Assembly: GCA_900539165.1 (NCBI GenBank)
Contig: UQAZ01000008.1
Location: 35,521 to 99,520 of the forward strand
Origin: an uncultured Oscillospiraceae bacterium
Lineage (GTDB): Bacteria > Bacillota > Clostridia > Oscillospirales > Acutalibacteraceae
DNA: 64,000 nt
Reading direction: 5' to 3'
The position numbers and the translations under genes were made by a program. A model generated the notes under the pieces. That model had not been told where the DNA came from. It ran no database searches and worked only from the letters and a program-made list of their open reading frames with translations. This document shows, in pieces, positions 16,680 through 25,432 of the stretch (positions are counted from its first letter, which is position 1; each line of letters opens with the position of its first letter).

Positions 16680-17978
16680 TTATTTGATTTTAATTACTTC
16701 ATTGTTCTTCAATGTCATTTTGCCGTGATTTCTCGGTCGTCTGAACGGCACACCCTTGCGAACATAAAACTTGTTATTTGCAACAAGTGCGTCGGGATTG
16801 CTTGCAGGTGTCATCGTACCGCTTAAATCGTCATAGCTCAAATTATTGATAAATGTATTATGCACAGCCTGCTGCAAACAAAACATCATACATCCGCCCT
16901 CGTTGAGCCTGCTGTAATTGCTGTCATAGGTTGTTCCGTCGCCCGAGTCTGCGTCCCAAGCCATACCGTCCTGGTTTACCTTAGTGTCTACCGCCTCATT
17001 ATATCTCAAAAGTGCATTCTTGCACTTCCACGGCCAAATAGCGGCAGCTACCTTGCCCATACGCTTTTCGGGATATTTATAATATCTGTCATTCATTTCC
17101 GTTGCACAGGAATCGGACAAATTATGTTCAACAAGCGGAGCCAAAGCGTACATAGGAGTAATAGCATCTCCGCCCGCAAATTTAACATAGTTATTAACAA
17201 TGGTGATATTCTCGTTGCCGTATTTCTTAAACAAATCCTCCGACAATTCCTTTGACGAAAAATCATTATGGCGATATGAATAACCGACAGCAATGCCCCA
17301 TCTACTTACATTTTTAACAAAGCAGTCTTTTACGGTCACGCCGTCATATCTTGCAACGCCTGTTTTTTCCTCATCTGCCGGAGTAAAGCAAGTCATATAA
17401 ATTCCGCCGTTGTTCATATGCTTATTATAGACATTTCCGTTTACATCATGAACAAAAAGATTATCAAGAGTTATAGAATGAAGCGTTCCCCTGTTCTGTG
17501 CAACAACGGCAACACCCGTTCTGTCCATTTTATCGGCAGCGCAATATGCCTGCATATCGGTAAAACGCTCTTTGTTACTGATTTCAATATCGTGGATTAT
17601 TATATTCTCCGTATCATAAAGAAGCACCGCCGACGAAACATCACCATTATACACATGGTGCTGAAAATCAAGCTCCGTGCCGTAATCCTGATACCATACC
17701 CCGTTGCCGTTTGCGGCAATATGAGGCATTGCGTTCTCGTCACCGTAAGCACCTACCTCGATAGGCTCACCGTTAATATCGCCTGCGTTTTTAATGTGCA
17801 AAAACTGATTTTCAAAAACAGAGCCGTTTTCAAGCAAAACCTTGTCGCCTGCCTCAAGAGTAAGGGAATTAATCCTGTCGAGAGTTAAAAAGGCAGTCTG
17901 TGCAGTAAGACCGTCGTTTTCGTCATTTCCGTTAAGAGAGCTGACATAATATACTGTTGACTTCATTCTCGTACTCAT
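16680..17978 (-). CDS. Right-handed beta-helix glycosidase, likely GH136 lacto-N-biosidase
   Basis: 432-residue parallel beta-helix protein; the N-terminus VYYVSSLNGNDENDG is the usual cap of such helices. It sits directly upstream of GH112, as GH136 lacto-N-biosidases do in butyrate-producing Clostridia. The helix contains QDGMAWDAD with Asp at about 337 and 344; the seven-residue spacing matches what I remember for the catalytic Asp pair of Bifidobacterium LnbX. It would release lacto-N-biose from type-1 glycans such as lacto-N-tetraose. No signal peptide is visible. The start may be 17978 or the ATG at 17966, which has AGAGG 12 nt upstream. It overlaps the preceding gene by up to 47 bases in another frame. 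Alternative: a pectate-lyase-like enzyme. Confidence 0.7.
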   Translation of the reverse strand: MSTRMKSTVYYVSSLNGNDENDGLTAQTAFLTLDRINSLTLEAGDKVLLENGSVFENQFLHIKNAGDINGEPIEVGAYGDENAMPHIAANGNGVWYQDYGTELDFQHHVYNGDVSSAVLLYDTENIIIHDIEISNKERFTDMQAYCAADKMDRTGVAVVAQNRGTLHSITLDNLFVHDVNGNVYNKHMNNGGIYMTCFTPADEEKTGVARYDGVTVKDCFVKNVSRWGIAVGYSYRHNDFSSKELSEDLFKKYGNENITIVNNYVKFAGGDAITPMYALAPLVEHNLSDSCATEMNDRYYKYPEKRMGKVAAAIWPWKCKNALLRYNEAVDTKVNQDGMAWDADSGDGTTYDSNYSRLNEGGCMMFCLQQAVHNTFINNLSYDDLSGTMTPASNPDALVANNKFYVRKGVPFRRPRNHGKMTLKNNEVIKIK

Positions 17979-18378
17979 CCTCTCTTATTTTTTTATAGAT
18001 AACCGTTTTAACCTCAAAGAAGAAAAAGCGTTCTCTGTTATATCTTGTGAACAAATCCTTGTTTGCCTTATAATATGCCTTCATATCCTTTTTTTCGATA
18101 GGTTTATAATCATAGCGTACCTTGTCGCTTTCACCTGCAAAATCAAGCTTAAATCTTGTAAGCTCATAATCAAGATATTCATTCGGTGAAAAAGCAGTCG
18201 GACCGTACACCGTTTCATTTGACGAAAGCTTGGATTTTCTGAGTGCGTTTTCCGCCTCACATCTTTTATAAATCGCATCAAGACTGTCATCGTCAATCAA
18301 GCCGAGTCTTTTAGCAAATGCAAGACAGGCAAGAGCGTATTTTCTTTCGCTCTCGTCAGAAAAGATAATTCTGTTCAT
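17932..18378 (-). CDS. Small helical partner of the GH136-like enzyme (putative chaperone-type subunit)
   Basis: 148 residues, almost wholly alpha-helical by composition. The N-terminal part (FSDESERKYALACLAFAKRLGLIDDDSLDAIYKRCEAEN) looks like a helix bundle; the second half (EKKDMKAYYKANKDLFTRYNRERFFFFEVKTVIYKK) resembles the SurA/PrsA-type segment of folding chaperones. Described GH136 enzymes need an alpha-helical domain or separate partner for folding, and this ORF has exactly that position. I choose ATG at 18378 because GGGAG lies 7-8 nt upstream; the ORF extends to 18393. Its end overlaps the beta-helix gene in the +1 frame, so either the subunits are translationally coupled or a former fusion was split. 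Function inferred from context. Confidence 0.6.
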   Translation of the reverse strand: MNRIIFSDESERKYALACLAFAKRLGLIDDDSLDAIYKRCEAENALRKSKLSSNETVYGPTAFSPNEYLDYELTRFKLDFAGESDKVRYDYKPIEKKDMKAYYKANKDLFTRYNRERFFFFEVKTVIYKKIREDEYENEVNSILCQLS

Positions 18379-18407
18379 AGCATTCTCCCACATAATTATT
18401 GCGTTAT

Positions 18408-18450
18408 CAGTATTTATATAATACTTAATTTAGATGCTCAATGCAAGCGA
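18408..18450 (-). promoter_or_regulatory. Candidate promoter of the GH136/GH112 operon
   Basis: On the minus strand TTGCAT, a 17-bp spacer and TATTAT precede the first gene by about 35-45 nt. The -35 box is poor, which would fit regulated expression, but no operator was recognised. Confidence 0.4.
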
Positions 18451-18454
18451 AAAG

Positions 18455-18503
18455 CAAAAATAAAATCCTCTTTAATCGCTAAATTTCGATAAAAGAGGAC
18501 TTT
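18455..18503 (-). terminator. Terminator after the sodium/alanine symporter gene
   Basis: Minus-strand hairpin with AAGTCCTCTTTTATCG pairing to CGATTAAAGAGGATTT, followed by TTATTTTTG. Confidence 0.8.
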
Positions 18504-18507
18504 TCAA

Positions 18508-19887
18508 TTATTTTTTTAATTTACGGTCTTTGTCAAGCAGGGCGATTGCCTCCTTAGACATAGGAATAAGCACTATTAAATTGATGATTGTCATAAGACC
18601 GATACCCACATCGCCGAGGTCCCAAACAACGGTGAACGAACGCAATCCGCCCACAAAGAGCATAACGAGTGCAACCACCTTATAAATGTTTTGGCTGAGC
18701 CAATTCTCACCGCAAATGTACGAAACATTGGAGCGAGCGTAGAACAAAATTCCGATAAAGGTGGAAAAGCTGAACAAGAACAGTATAGCTGCTATAAACA
18801 CAGTTCCGCCCGGACCGAGATGGTAGTTCATAGCGGTTTGCAAAAGCTCCATTCCCTGAAGCGAACCGACAACATTATCGGGTACAAGAAGAATAATCAT
18901 TGCGGTACAAGTGCAGATAACAATAGTATCAATCAAAACACCGAGCGATTGCACCATACCGATAGCCTCCGGGCTTTTTCCCTCGGCAGCCGCAGCCGCA
19001 CACGGAGCAGAACCCGAGCCTGCCTCATTAGAAAACAAGCCTCTCTTAACACCGTTCATCAGCACAGCGCCGAATCCGCCTCCGGCAATCTGTCTTAAAC
19101 CGAATGCCTCCTCAAAAATACGCTTGAAAACGCTCGGCATAAGTGTAATGTTCTTCAAAATAATAAAGATTGTAATTACAAAATAAAGCACCGCCATAAT
19201 CGGAACGATAACATCAAGAAACTTAACCGTCGCATTCTTTCTTAACACAATGACAGCCGCAAGAGCAACCAAAACAACGGTTGTGTAAATCGGCGGAATT
19301 GAAAACGCATTATCAAATGCAGAGGTTACGGAATTACTTATAACCTGACTTATTCCGCACCAACAAAGCAAGCCGAAGAACGCAAACAAAATGGCAAGCA
19401 CAGACTTTTTAATCGGCTTTTTTCTCTTTTTCTCAACAAAATCGTGGATATAGTAAGCAGGACCGCCGTGATAGCCGCCGTAAAGCTTGTCCTTTTTCTT
19501 ATGAAGCTGAGCAAGAGTACCCTCGGCATAAGCGGTAGACGCACCCAACAGCGCACTGAGCCACATCCAAAATACAGCACCTGCTCCGCCAAACGAAATA
19601 GCGGCAACAACGCCCACAAGATTTCCCATACCTACTCTCGTTGCGGTAGAAACAATCAGAGTTTGAAACGCAGAAAGGCTGGATTTGTCATCTCTCTTTT
19701 CTCCGAGCGCCCTGATCATATCGGGAAGCTTCCTGATAGGCATAAAGCGAGTTCTTACAGTAAAATATATACCCGTAGGTATAAGAAGCAAAACCAAAAA
19801 CGGTATACCTATCTTTGTTTGACCAAGTGTAATAGTGAATAAATCGTTCCATAGAAAGCCGTAAATCGCTTCAATTATTGCAGTCAT
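18508..19887 (-). CDS. Sodium:alanine/glycine symporter (AGCS family)
   Basis: Polytopic inner-membrane carrier importing alanine or glycine with sodium. The 459-residue sequence shows about 11 hydrophobic segments and AGCS hallmarks: TRVGMGNLVGVVAAISFGGAGAVFWMW (split here as GMGNLVGVVAAI and GGAGAVFWMW), GGGFGAVLMNGVKRGLFSNEAGSG, and the VQSLGVLIDTIVICTCTA helix. ATG at 19887 is chosen because TTGGAGA lies 7 nt upstream; the longer frame to 19941 adds 18 residues without a site. It stands alone between terminators. The exact amino acid cannot be told from sequence. Confidence 0.92.
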   Translation of the reverse strand: MTAIIEAIYGFLWNDLFTITLGQTKIGIPFLVLLLIPTGIYFTVRTRFMPIRKLPDMIRALGEKRDDKSSLSAFQTLIVSTATRVGMGNLVGVVAAISFGGAGAVFWMWLSALLGASTAYAEGTLAQLHKKKDKLYGGYHGGPAYYIHDFVEKKRKKPIKKSVLAILFAFFGLLCWCGISQVISNSVTSAFDNAFSIPPIYTTVVLVALAAVIVLRKNATVKFLDVIVPIMAVLYFVITIFIILKNITLMPSVFKRIFEEAFGLRQIAGGGFGAVLMNGVKRGLFSNEAGSGSAPCAAAAAEGKSPEAIGMVQSLGVLIDTIVICTCTAMIILLVPDNVVGSLQGMELLQTAMNYHLGPGGTVFIAAILFLFSFSTFIGILFYARSNVSYICGENWLSQNIYKVVALVMLFVGGLRSFTVVWDLGDVGIGLMTIINLIVLIPMSKEAIALLDKDRKLKK

Positions 19888-19942
19888 ATCAATTCTCCAA
19901 ACAAAATATGACGGCATCGCCCATACTAAGCAATGCCGCATA

Positions 19943-19975
19943 TATTATCTAATCATAAATCAAGCCCTTTGTCAA
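19943..19975 (-). promoter_or_regulatory. Candidate promoter of the symporter gene
   Basis: A perfect TTGACA on the minus strand (19975-19970) is followed by TAGATAAT; the spacing to the best -10 is 18-20 bp, longer than ideal. Confidence 0.4.
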
Positions 19976-20038
19976 CAGCAATATCTCATTCACGCACTAA
20001 AGTGTGACGAATATTTCACTTTCTTTTTGGCTAAATTA

Positions 20039-20986
20039 TCAAAGCCTCAGTTCGTCCTCCTTGCGACGCTTGTAAGAATTAATTGAAATCGGTATTATTG
20101 CACCAACGGCACCGCCTATTACCAATCCGCCAAGCATAAATGCCCACCATAGTCTGAACTTAGGCTGTTTTTCCTGCTCCTGCTCGGTTTCTTCCTTTTT
20201 AGGCTCAACATTTGAAGTAAGCTCAACCGTCTGACTGAATTCCTCGCCGAAGTCATTTTCATAGGTGATTGTTGCAGTACCTTTGATTTCGCCCTCGGCA
20301 GACGAATCAACCATAAAATTAATCGTTCCGCTTTTGCTTTCACCGACAGGCACTTCGCCGATAAACAGCACTCCGCCCGTTGTAACGCCTTCAACATCAA
20401 GCGACACCTTAGCATTTTTTATTACGGATTTTCCCGTGTTCATCAGCACCGCATTCATCGACGACGAGCTGTCCTGAGTAAGCCTTGAGGCAAGTACAAT
20501 CCCGTCATAAGAAAGCTCCGTCTTTTGCTTTACTTTGACGATTACGGTGTCCGAATTAGAAAACGCAGAATGGTATTCGTCCTCATACTCGCTTGAAACC
20601 GTAAGCTTATGATTTCCCACGGAAGCCGTGGCACTTGCACCTATTTTAAGCTTCCAAGTATATGATGCACCCGCATTTATTTTTTGCACAAAGGTAGTAC
20701 CCGTACCATCGGGTTGAATTTCCGCACTGTCGTCTGTAAGCGACAGCTTAACATTATATATTGCCTTGTCCCTGCTGTAATTCTTTACTGTAAGAGACAG
20801 CTCTTTTTGCTCTGACGGCGAAGCATATCCGCCCTCTACGCTGTACGAAGTGAGCATAAGCCTCGGAACAGAAGAGTTTACCGGTGTCTGAGCTTCGTCC
20901 TCCTCTGCAAAAGCTGTCGCACACGGCACAAGCATACAAACGCAAAGCAAAATTGATACTAATAAAGATAATATTTTTTTCATCAT
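20039..20986 (-). CDS. Secreted, C-terminally anchored CARDB-like protein of the ABC operon
   Basis: Signal peptide (1-28, ending AFAEED), two Ig-like beta domains of the CARDB/NEW3 kind (about 40-150: LTVKNYSRDKAIYNVKLSL; about 155-265: AVLMNTGKSVIKNAKVSL), a charged Glu/Gln-rich linker (KKEETEQEQEKQ), one membrane helix (about 280-302) and a basic tail KRRKEDE. It would sit outside the membrane and be anchored by the C-terminal helix. Its ATG overlaps the stop of the permease gene (ATGA), so it is almost certainly a component of that ABC system, perhaps an accessory or substrate-guiding protein. No known name. Confidence 0.78.
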   Translation of the reverse strand: MMKKILSLLVSILLCVCMLVPCATAFAEEDEAQTPVNSSVPRLMLTSYSVEGGYASPSEQKELSLTVKNYSRDKAIYNVKLSLTDDSAEIQPDGTGTTFVQKINAGASYTWKLKIGASATASVGNHKLTVSSEYEDEYHSAFSNSDTVIVKVKQKTELSYDGIVLASRLTQDSSSSMNAVLMNTGKSVIKNAKVSLDVEGVTTGGVLFIGEVPVGESKSGTINFMVDSSAEGEIKGTATITYENDFGEEFSQTVELTSNVEPKKEETEQEQEKQPKFRLWWAFMLGGLVIGGAVGAIIPISINSYKRRKEDELRL

Positions 20987-23703
20987 AACTCCCTTATATT
21001 TTCAACAATACTGTTTTTCATTTCACGCCTTACCTTAGACCATAGATTTATAAGGCAAACAACGAATAGCAACACAACCATAAAAACAGCAGGCAACGGT
21101 CTGAACAGCATATCAAGTCCCAAATATTCAATCCGTTTGCAAAGCTCTCCGATAACAAAATATCCTATGATATAAATTCCGAAGCCGACACCTGCTCCCC
21201 AGCCGAACATAGACATCATTCTCAGACAATACGATTTAACCAGTACGCCCTCTCCTGCTCCGACCGCACGCAATGTGCCGATTGCACGCTTGTTTTCTCT
21301 GATTTGTGCAGTAATCGAATTATTGATTATGCTTGCACATATAACAAAGCTGATAATCATAATTACAAGTATAGCAGTCATTCCGGAACGATAAGTATGC
21401 TCCAACTGCTGACTTTCCTTAAATGTAGAGCTTAAATAAGCTTGATATTTCACAACATAACTGTCAAGAAATTCGGTGAATTCAGTATCTGTCTGTTCGT
21501 CAGGCTTTTCATACAAAGACATATACAGTCGCTCGTAACCGCTACTGTTGTTTATCGAATACAAGCCGTCGTGTGAGGTAATAAGTCCCACCCCATGTGT
21601 GCTTACAATATCATATCTGTCAGTTTTTCTGCCCGGTGATACCAATGCACCTATTTTTACAGTCTTAAAGCTCTTTGTGACAGGTGAATAAATTTCAATC
21701 TCATCACCCGCTTTATACTTGCTTTCGGCAGTAATAACAGATTTATAACCATAATCTCCGTCTTTGCCGACCTCGTCATCATAGTTATAGCTCTCGCCAT
21801 ATCCGTTTTTATATAATCTGGCCAATAGCTCCGCCTTTTTAGGCATAATCATAATTATTTCTTCGCCTGAGCGTATCTTGTTATAATCTATCCTGCCGTC
21901 ATATACATCCTTTTCAAGAGAGTTGATTTCGGCTTGGTCATATGAACTAATTGTCATATTCCAAACATCATCGGCAATTCCAAGTTCCTCTAATTCGGAA
22001 GGATTGTGTTCTCTAATCTTATTCGTATCACACTCGGTAATTATGCGTGCATAATCCTCAGCTGATTTTATTTTTTTATAGTTCTCGTCTACATCAAGTA
22101 TCATCCACGAATTCAGCGCCCTGAAAAGCATATCCGAATAATCAGCCTTGACATATACATTATCGCTCTTTGTTCCTCTGACGCTCTTAACAAGCGGATT
22201 TGAAGCAATCGTCTGCCTTTCTGCCTGTGTAGCACCATCACTGCTTGAGCAATATAAAGTGTAATCATACGGAATAGTAGGCTTGTTTTCCTTTTGATAA
22301 GCAAGGAACGAAAAGCCAAACGCAGAAAACATAATCGAAACAGCCAAAATCATTCCGACCGCAATCTTGCTGCCTTTATATAGCTGACCGTTTCGTCTTG
22401 CAAGATGAGTGGCAGGTTTATATTGCATCTTTGAATGAATCTTCTTTACCTTTGCCCTGCGTTGAGTTCTGACATCACGAATTGCCTGCATAGGTGAAAT
22501 GCCCGATGCAATAATCAACGGCACAAGTGCCGCAAGCATAACGACAGTCATATTTATCACCGCTGCAATCGGAAGTGTCCAAATGCTCTTTGTCATAACC
22601 GCATTGTCGCTCATCAAATTAATACCCAGATACACAAGCAAATACGAAATCAAAATACTTATCGGCGTAGAAATAAGTGCTATAATAAATGCCTCTCTGC
22701 CGAAAATATGAATTATCTGTCGCTTGGTCGTACCAACGGCTCTGAGCATTCCTATCTGCTGTCTGCGCTCCTTTAAGTTGTTATTAAAAGAGTTCACTAT
22801 GGCAACGCAAGAAGCAAATATCAAAACAAGCACAATAAACAGCATCAGCTCTCCGTTATTAAACATATGATAATCTAAAACAGATGACGAATCATAGCTT
22901 GTGCCGTAAGTCTGATATTCCGAATTATGAAATTCGGGATAATTTTTTTCCAAATAGCCAAAAAGATTTTGTTCGCCGTTAATTGAACGAAAGTAAGATT
23001 GATGTTCAACTATATACGCAATCAGTTTCGTTCTTCCGCCCGAGTCCATAACGGTATCGTCTGCAACAAACATCGCAGGAATGGAAGGTGCGTGTGACGA
23101 ATTGGTACTGTCATAATCATAGCTGAATGCGAAATTGCTCTTTTTGTCCTTTAATATACCCGTGATGACATAATTCTTTTCGACCGTTTCGCCGTAGCCG
23201 TTACCGTTTTGAATATCAACATTTACGGTAATCGTACTTCCTACACCGGCGTCACGATAACCCAACCTTTTAAGAGCCTCGCTTTCAATGGCAATCTCGT
23301 CCTTTGCTTCGGGAAGTCTGCCTTCTATCAGCTTTTGATTGGATATTTGGCGAAATTTATCATTCGCCCTGCCTATATCACAGCCAAGTCTTTTGAGACC
23401 TTCCGAAGAATAGGCATATCCCATAACGTCCACAACGGCATAATCCTGTATCACATTTTTCTGCTTTGCAAGTTCGTAATCCTCCTCGCTAAGCCAATCG
23501 GCACCCATAGCAATGTTTTGATAGCCGTTTGCCTCAATCATACTCGCACGGGAGGTTTCCTTTGCGGCAGATACAAAAAACACAATACTGCCGGAAAAAA
23601 CCATAGCAAGAACTATACCGATAATCATTATCAAATATTGCTTTTTTCTCTGCCTTATGTTTGCAAGAGCAATATCATTAACGGTTAATTTGTTTTTCAT
23701 CAT
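20983..23703 (-). CDS. ABC transporter permease with two FtsX/MacB-type modules
   Basis: 906 residues. TM1 (about 20-42), a large extracellular domain (about 45-280), three helices (about 280-405) forming the first FtsX module, then TM5 (about 445-465), a second extracellular domain (about 470-765) and three more helices (about 770-890). Modules contain the usual ERRQQIGMLRAVGTTKRQI and ENKRAIGTLRAVGAGEGVL coupling-helix motifs. This belongs to the type VII ABC superfamily (MacB/LolCDE/Bce-like mechanotransmission), which removes peptides or lipoproteins from the membrane or signals stress. It overlaps the ATPase gene (ATGA). Substrate unknown; a peptide antibiotic or cell-envelope stress role is suggested by the two-component system upstream. 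Confidence 0.9.
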   Translation of the reverse strand: MMKNKLTVNDIALANIRQRKKQYLIMIIGIVLAMVFSGSIVFFVSAAKETSRASMIEANGYQNIAMGADWLSEEDYELAKQKNVIQDYAVVDVMGYAYSSEGLKRLGCDIGRANDKFRQISNQKLIEGRLPEAKDEIAIESEALKRLGYRDAGVGSTITVNVDIQNGNGYGETVEKNYVITGILKDKKSNFAFSYDYDSTNSSHAPSIPAMFVADDTVMDSGGRTKLIAYIVEHQSYFRSINGEQNLFGYLEKNYPEFHNSEYQTYGTSYDSSSVLDYHMFNNGELMLFIVLVLIFASCVAIVNSFNNNLKERRQQIGMLRAVGTTKRQIIHIFGREAFIIALISTPISILISYLLVYLGINLMSDNAVMTKSIWTLPIAAVINMTVVMLAALVPLIIASGISPMQAIRDVRTQRRAKVKKIHSKMQYKPATHLARRNGQLYKGSKIAVGMILAVSIMFSAFGFSFLAYQKENKPTIPYDYTLYCSSSDGATQAERQTIASNPLVKSVRGTKSDNVYVKADYSDMLFRALNSWMILDVDENYKKIKSAEDYARIITECDTNKIREHNPSELEELGIADDVWNMTISSYDQAEINSLEKDVYDGRIDYNKIRSGEEIIMIMPKKAELLARLYKNGYGESYNYDDEVGKDGDYGYKSVITAESKYKAGDEIEIYSPVTKSFKTVKIGALVSPGRKTDRYDIVSTHGVGLITSHDGLYSINNSSGYERLYMSLYEKPDEQTDTEFTEFLDSYVVKYQAYLSSTFKESQQLEHTYRSGMTAILVIMIISFVICASIINNSITAQIRENKRAIGTLRAVGAGEGVLVKSYCLRMMSMFGWGAGVGFGIYIIGYFVIGELCKRIEYLGLDMLFRPLPAVFMVVLLFVVCLINLWSKVRREMKNSIVENIREL

Positions 23704-24386
23704 ACCACCTCTGACCTTGAATCTCTGACGATTTTTCCGTCCTCAATGGTTAAAATCCTGTCTGCCTGTTCCGCAACATGCAGGTCGTGGGTAACGAGTA
23801 TCAGCGTAACACCAAGCTCTTCGGCAGCATATTTAAGAAGAGTAAGCACCTCTTCTCCGCTTTTTTTGTCCAAATTTCCCGTCGGCTCATCCGCAAAAAG
23901 AATTGACGGCTTATTTGCAAGCGCTCTTGCTATCGCAATTCTTTGCTGCTGTCCGCCCGAAAGCGCAGACGGCAAATGCTCAAGCCTGTCTTTTATGCCT
24001 AATATGTTTACAATTCTTTCCAAATATTGTTCGTCGGGTTTTTTAGAATCAAGCATAATCGGAAGCAAAATATTTTCCATTCCCGTAAGCTCGTTTACAA
24101 GATTGTATGCCTGAAACACAAAGCCGAAGCGTCTCCTGCGAAGAATGGAAAGCTGATTGTCGCTGTAATTTCCAAGTTTGGCGTCATTATACAGAACATA
24201 TCCCGAAGTGGGATTTTCAAGCGACGAGAGCATATGCAAAAGAGTGGATTTGCCCGAGCCTGACGGTCCCGTAATCGCACAGAATTCACCCTGCTCAAAC
24301 TCAACAGTTACGCTGTCGACAGCTTTTACGATGCAGTCACCGCTTATATATTCCTTTGTCAACCCATTGCACGAAATAATGCTCAT
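23700..24386 (-). CDS. ABC transporter ATP-binding protein (MacB/LolD type)
   Basis: 228 residues, the standard size for this family, with Walker A GPSGSGKST, signature LSGGQQQR, Walker B ILFADEPTGNLD and H-loop LILVTHD. It pairs with the two-module permease downstream. It has its own ribosome-binding site (AAAGGATTG) and is separated from the kinase gene by a terminator hairpin, so ATPase, permease and CARDB protein probably have an independent, regulated promoter in the 24387-24475 gap. That gap contains TATTATTATAGT but no proper -35, as expected for a promoter that needs the response regulator. Confidence 0.93.
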   Translation of the reverse strand: MSIISCNGLTKEYISGDCIVKAVDSVTVEFEQGEFCAITGPSGSGKSTLLHMLSSLENPTSGYVLYNDAKLGNYSDNQLSILRRRRFGFVFQAYNLVNELTGMENILLPIMLDSKKPDEQYLERIVNILGIKDRLEHLPSALSGGQQQRIAIARALANKPSILFADEPTGNLDKKSGEEVLTLLKYAAEELGVTLILVTHDLHVAEQADRILTIEDGKIVRDSRSEVV

Positions 24387-24475
24387 AGTATCAATCCTTT
24401 CTGTTTTAGCCTTTCTTCACTATAATAATAACACGGCACTCTTTCATTACTCTTACGCCAAGATTAAGAATTTGT

Positions 24476-24520
24476 AAGAAAACAGCCCTGCTCCAACACC
24501 TGATATTGGATAGGGCTGCA
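24476..24520 (-). terminator. Terminator between the histidine kinase and the ABC ATPase genes
   Basis: Minus-strand GCAGCCCTATCC pairs with GGAGCAGGGCTG (one mismatch region), followed by TTTTCTT. Confidence 0.75.
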
Positions 24521-24526
24521 TTTATG

Positions 24527-25432
24527 CTATATCAATTCGTTAGCTTCTATATGCGGCAGACAGATATTAACCGCCAAGCCGTCATTATAATTTTCTGCGG
24601 AAATAACGCCGTGATGTCGCTCAACCACCGCCTTTGCTATTGCAAGACCTATGCCTGTGCTTTTTTGGCTTGCATTGTCAGCCTTGTAAAATCGCACAAA
24701 CAAATTATTAAGGTCGTCCTCGTTTGCTCCGCCTCCGTTGTCATAAATCTTAATAACAGATGTTCTCGGACGGTCACTTATTTCTACCGTAACCCGACCG
24801 TCTTCATCCGTATGCTCGCAAGCATTTTTTATAACATTCGACACCGCCTCGCCTATCCAGCTTTTGCTGCATCTTATGATGCTTTTCCCCGAAACAATAA
24901 ACTTCTTTTCGGGAAACATCGGCTTAAATTCGCAAATCACGCTGTTTATCAGCTCCGACAGTTCACAGCTTTTATAATTTTCGCCGTATATATCGCTCGT
25001 CTTGATTTTTTCAAGCTTCAAAAGCTGATACACAAGGCTTTCCATTTTTGTTATAAGTTCAAGCTCTTTGGTATTATGCACGGTCGGATTTATCTCATCA
25101 TCCATTTCACAGTAAAGCTTAATCGCTGCGATAGGAGTTTTCAGCTGATGAGAAATATCGGAAATAAATTCCATATTTTTCTTGTTTTCCCGTGCAAGCT
25201 TGTTTTCCTCAAGCCTTACAGCCTCCTGCAAATCCGCAACACCGTTTTGCAATCTCGCAAAATCATTATCATACAGGCTAAACGGCGTCATTATATCGTG
25301 ATTAAGGAAATCGTTAATCTGCATTGTAAGCTTGTCAATATTTCGGTTCGTTTTGACATTCTTTACGAGCAGTACAACGCAAGCCACAAGCAAAATCAAA
25401 ATTACACCGCCCAAAACAGCGTAAGCACTCAT
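24527..25432 (-). CDS. Sensor histidine kinase with a single N-terminal membrane helix
   Basis: 301 residues: one membrane helix (about 3-24), a short cytoplasmic coiled linker, the DHp helix with H-box DISHQLKTPIAAIK (His about 119), and the catalytic domain with N-box VSNVIKNACEHT, G1 DNGGG and G2 STGIGLAIAK. There is no extracellular sensor loop, so it likely senses within the membrane or through the adjacent permease. ATG at 25432 is chosen because GGAGG sits 8 nt upstream and it overlaps the regulator stop (ATGA). It phosphorylates the cognate regulator encoded just upstream. Confidence 0.92.
   Translation of the reverse strand: MSAYAVLGGVILILLVACVVLLVKNVKTNRNIDKLTMQINDFLNHDIMTPFSLYDNDFARLQNGVADLQEAVRLEENKLARENKKNMEFISDISHQLKTPIAAIKLYCEMDDEINPTVHNTKELELITKMESLVYQLLKLEKIKTSDIYGENYKSCELSELINSVICEFKPMFPEKKFIVSGKSIIRCSKSWIGEAVSNVIKNACEHTDEDGRVTVEISDRPRTSVIKIYDNGGGANEDDLNNLFVRFYKADNASQKSTGIGLAIAKAVVERHHGVISAENYNDGLAVNICLPHIEANELI

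Noticed and set aside
15714..16826. Long open frame on the plus strand opposite the GH112 gene
   Set aside because: It is rich in Cys, His and Ile in a pattern typical of antisense reading of a real gene, lacks a ribosome-binding site, and GH112 on the other strand is unambiguous.
23700..24386. Second FtsE
   Set aside because: The ATPase has the LolD/MacB size and context with a two-module permease and CARDB protein, not a division FtsX.
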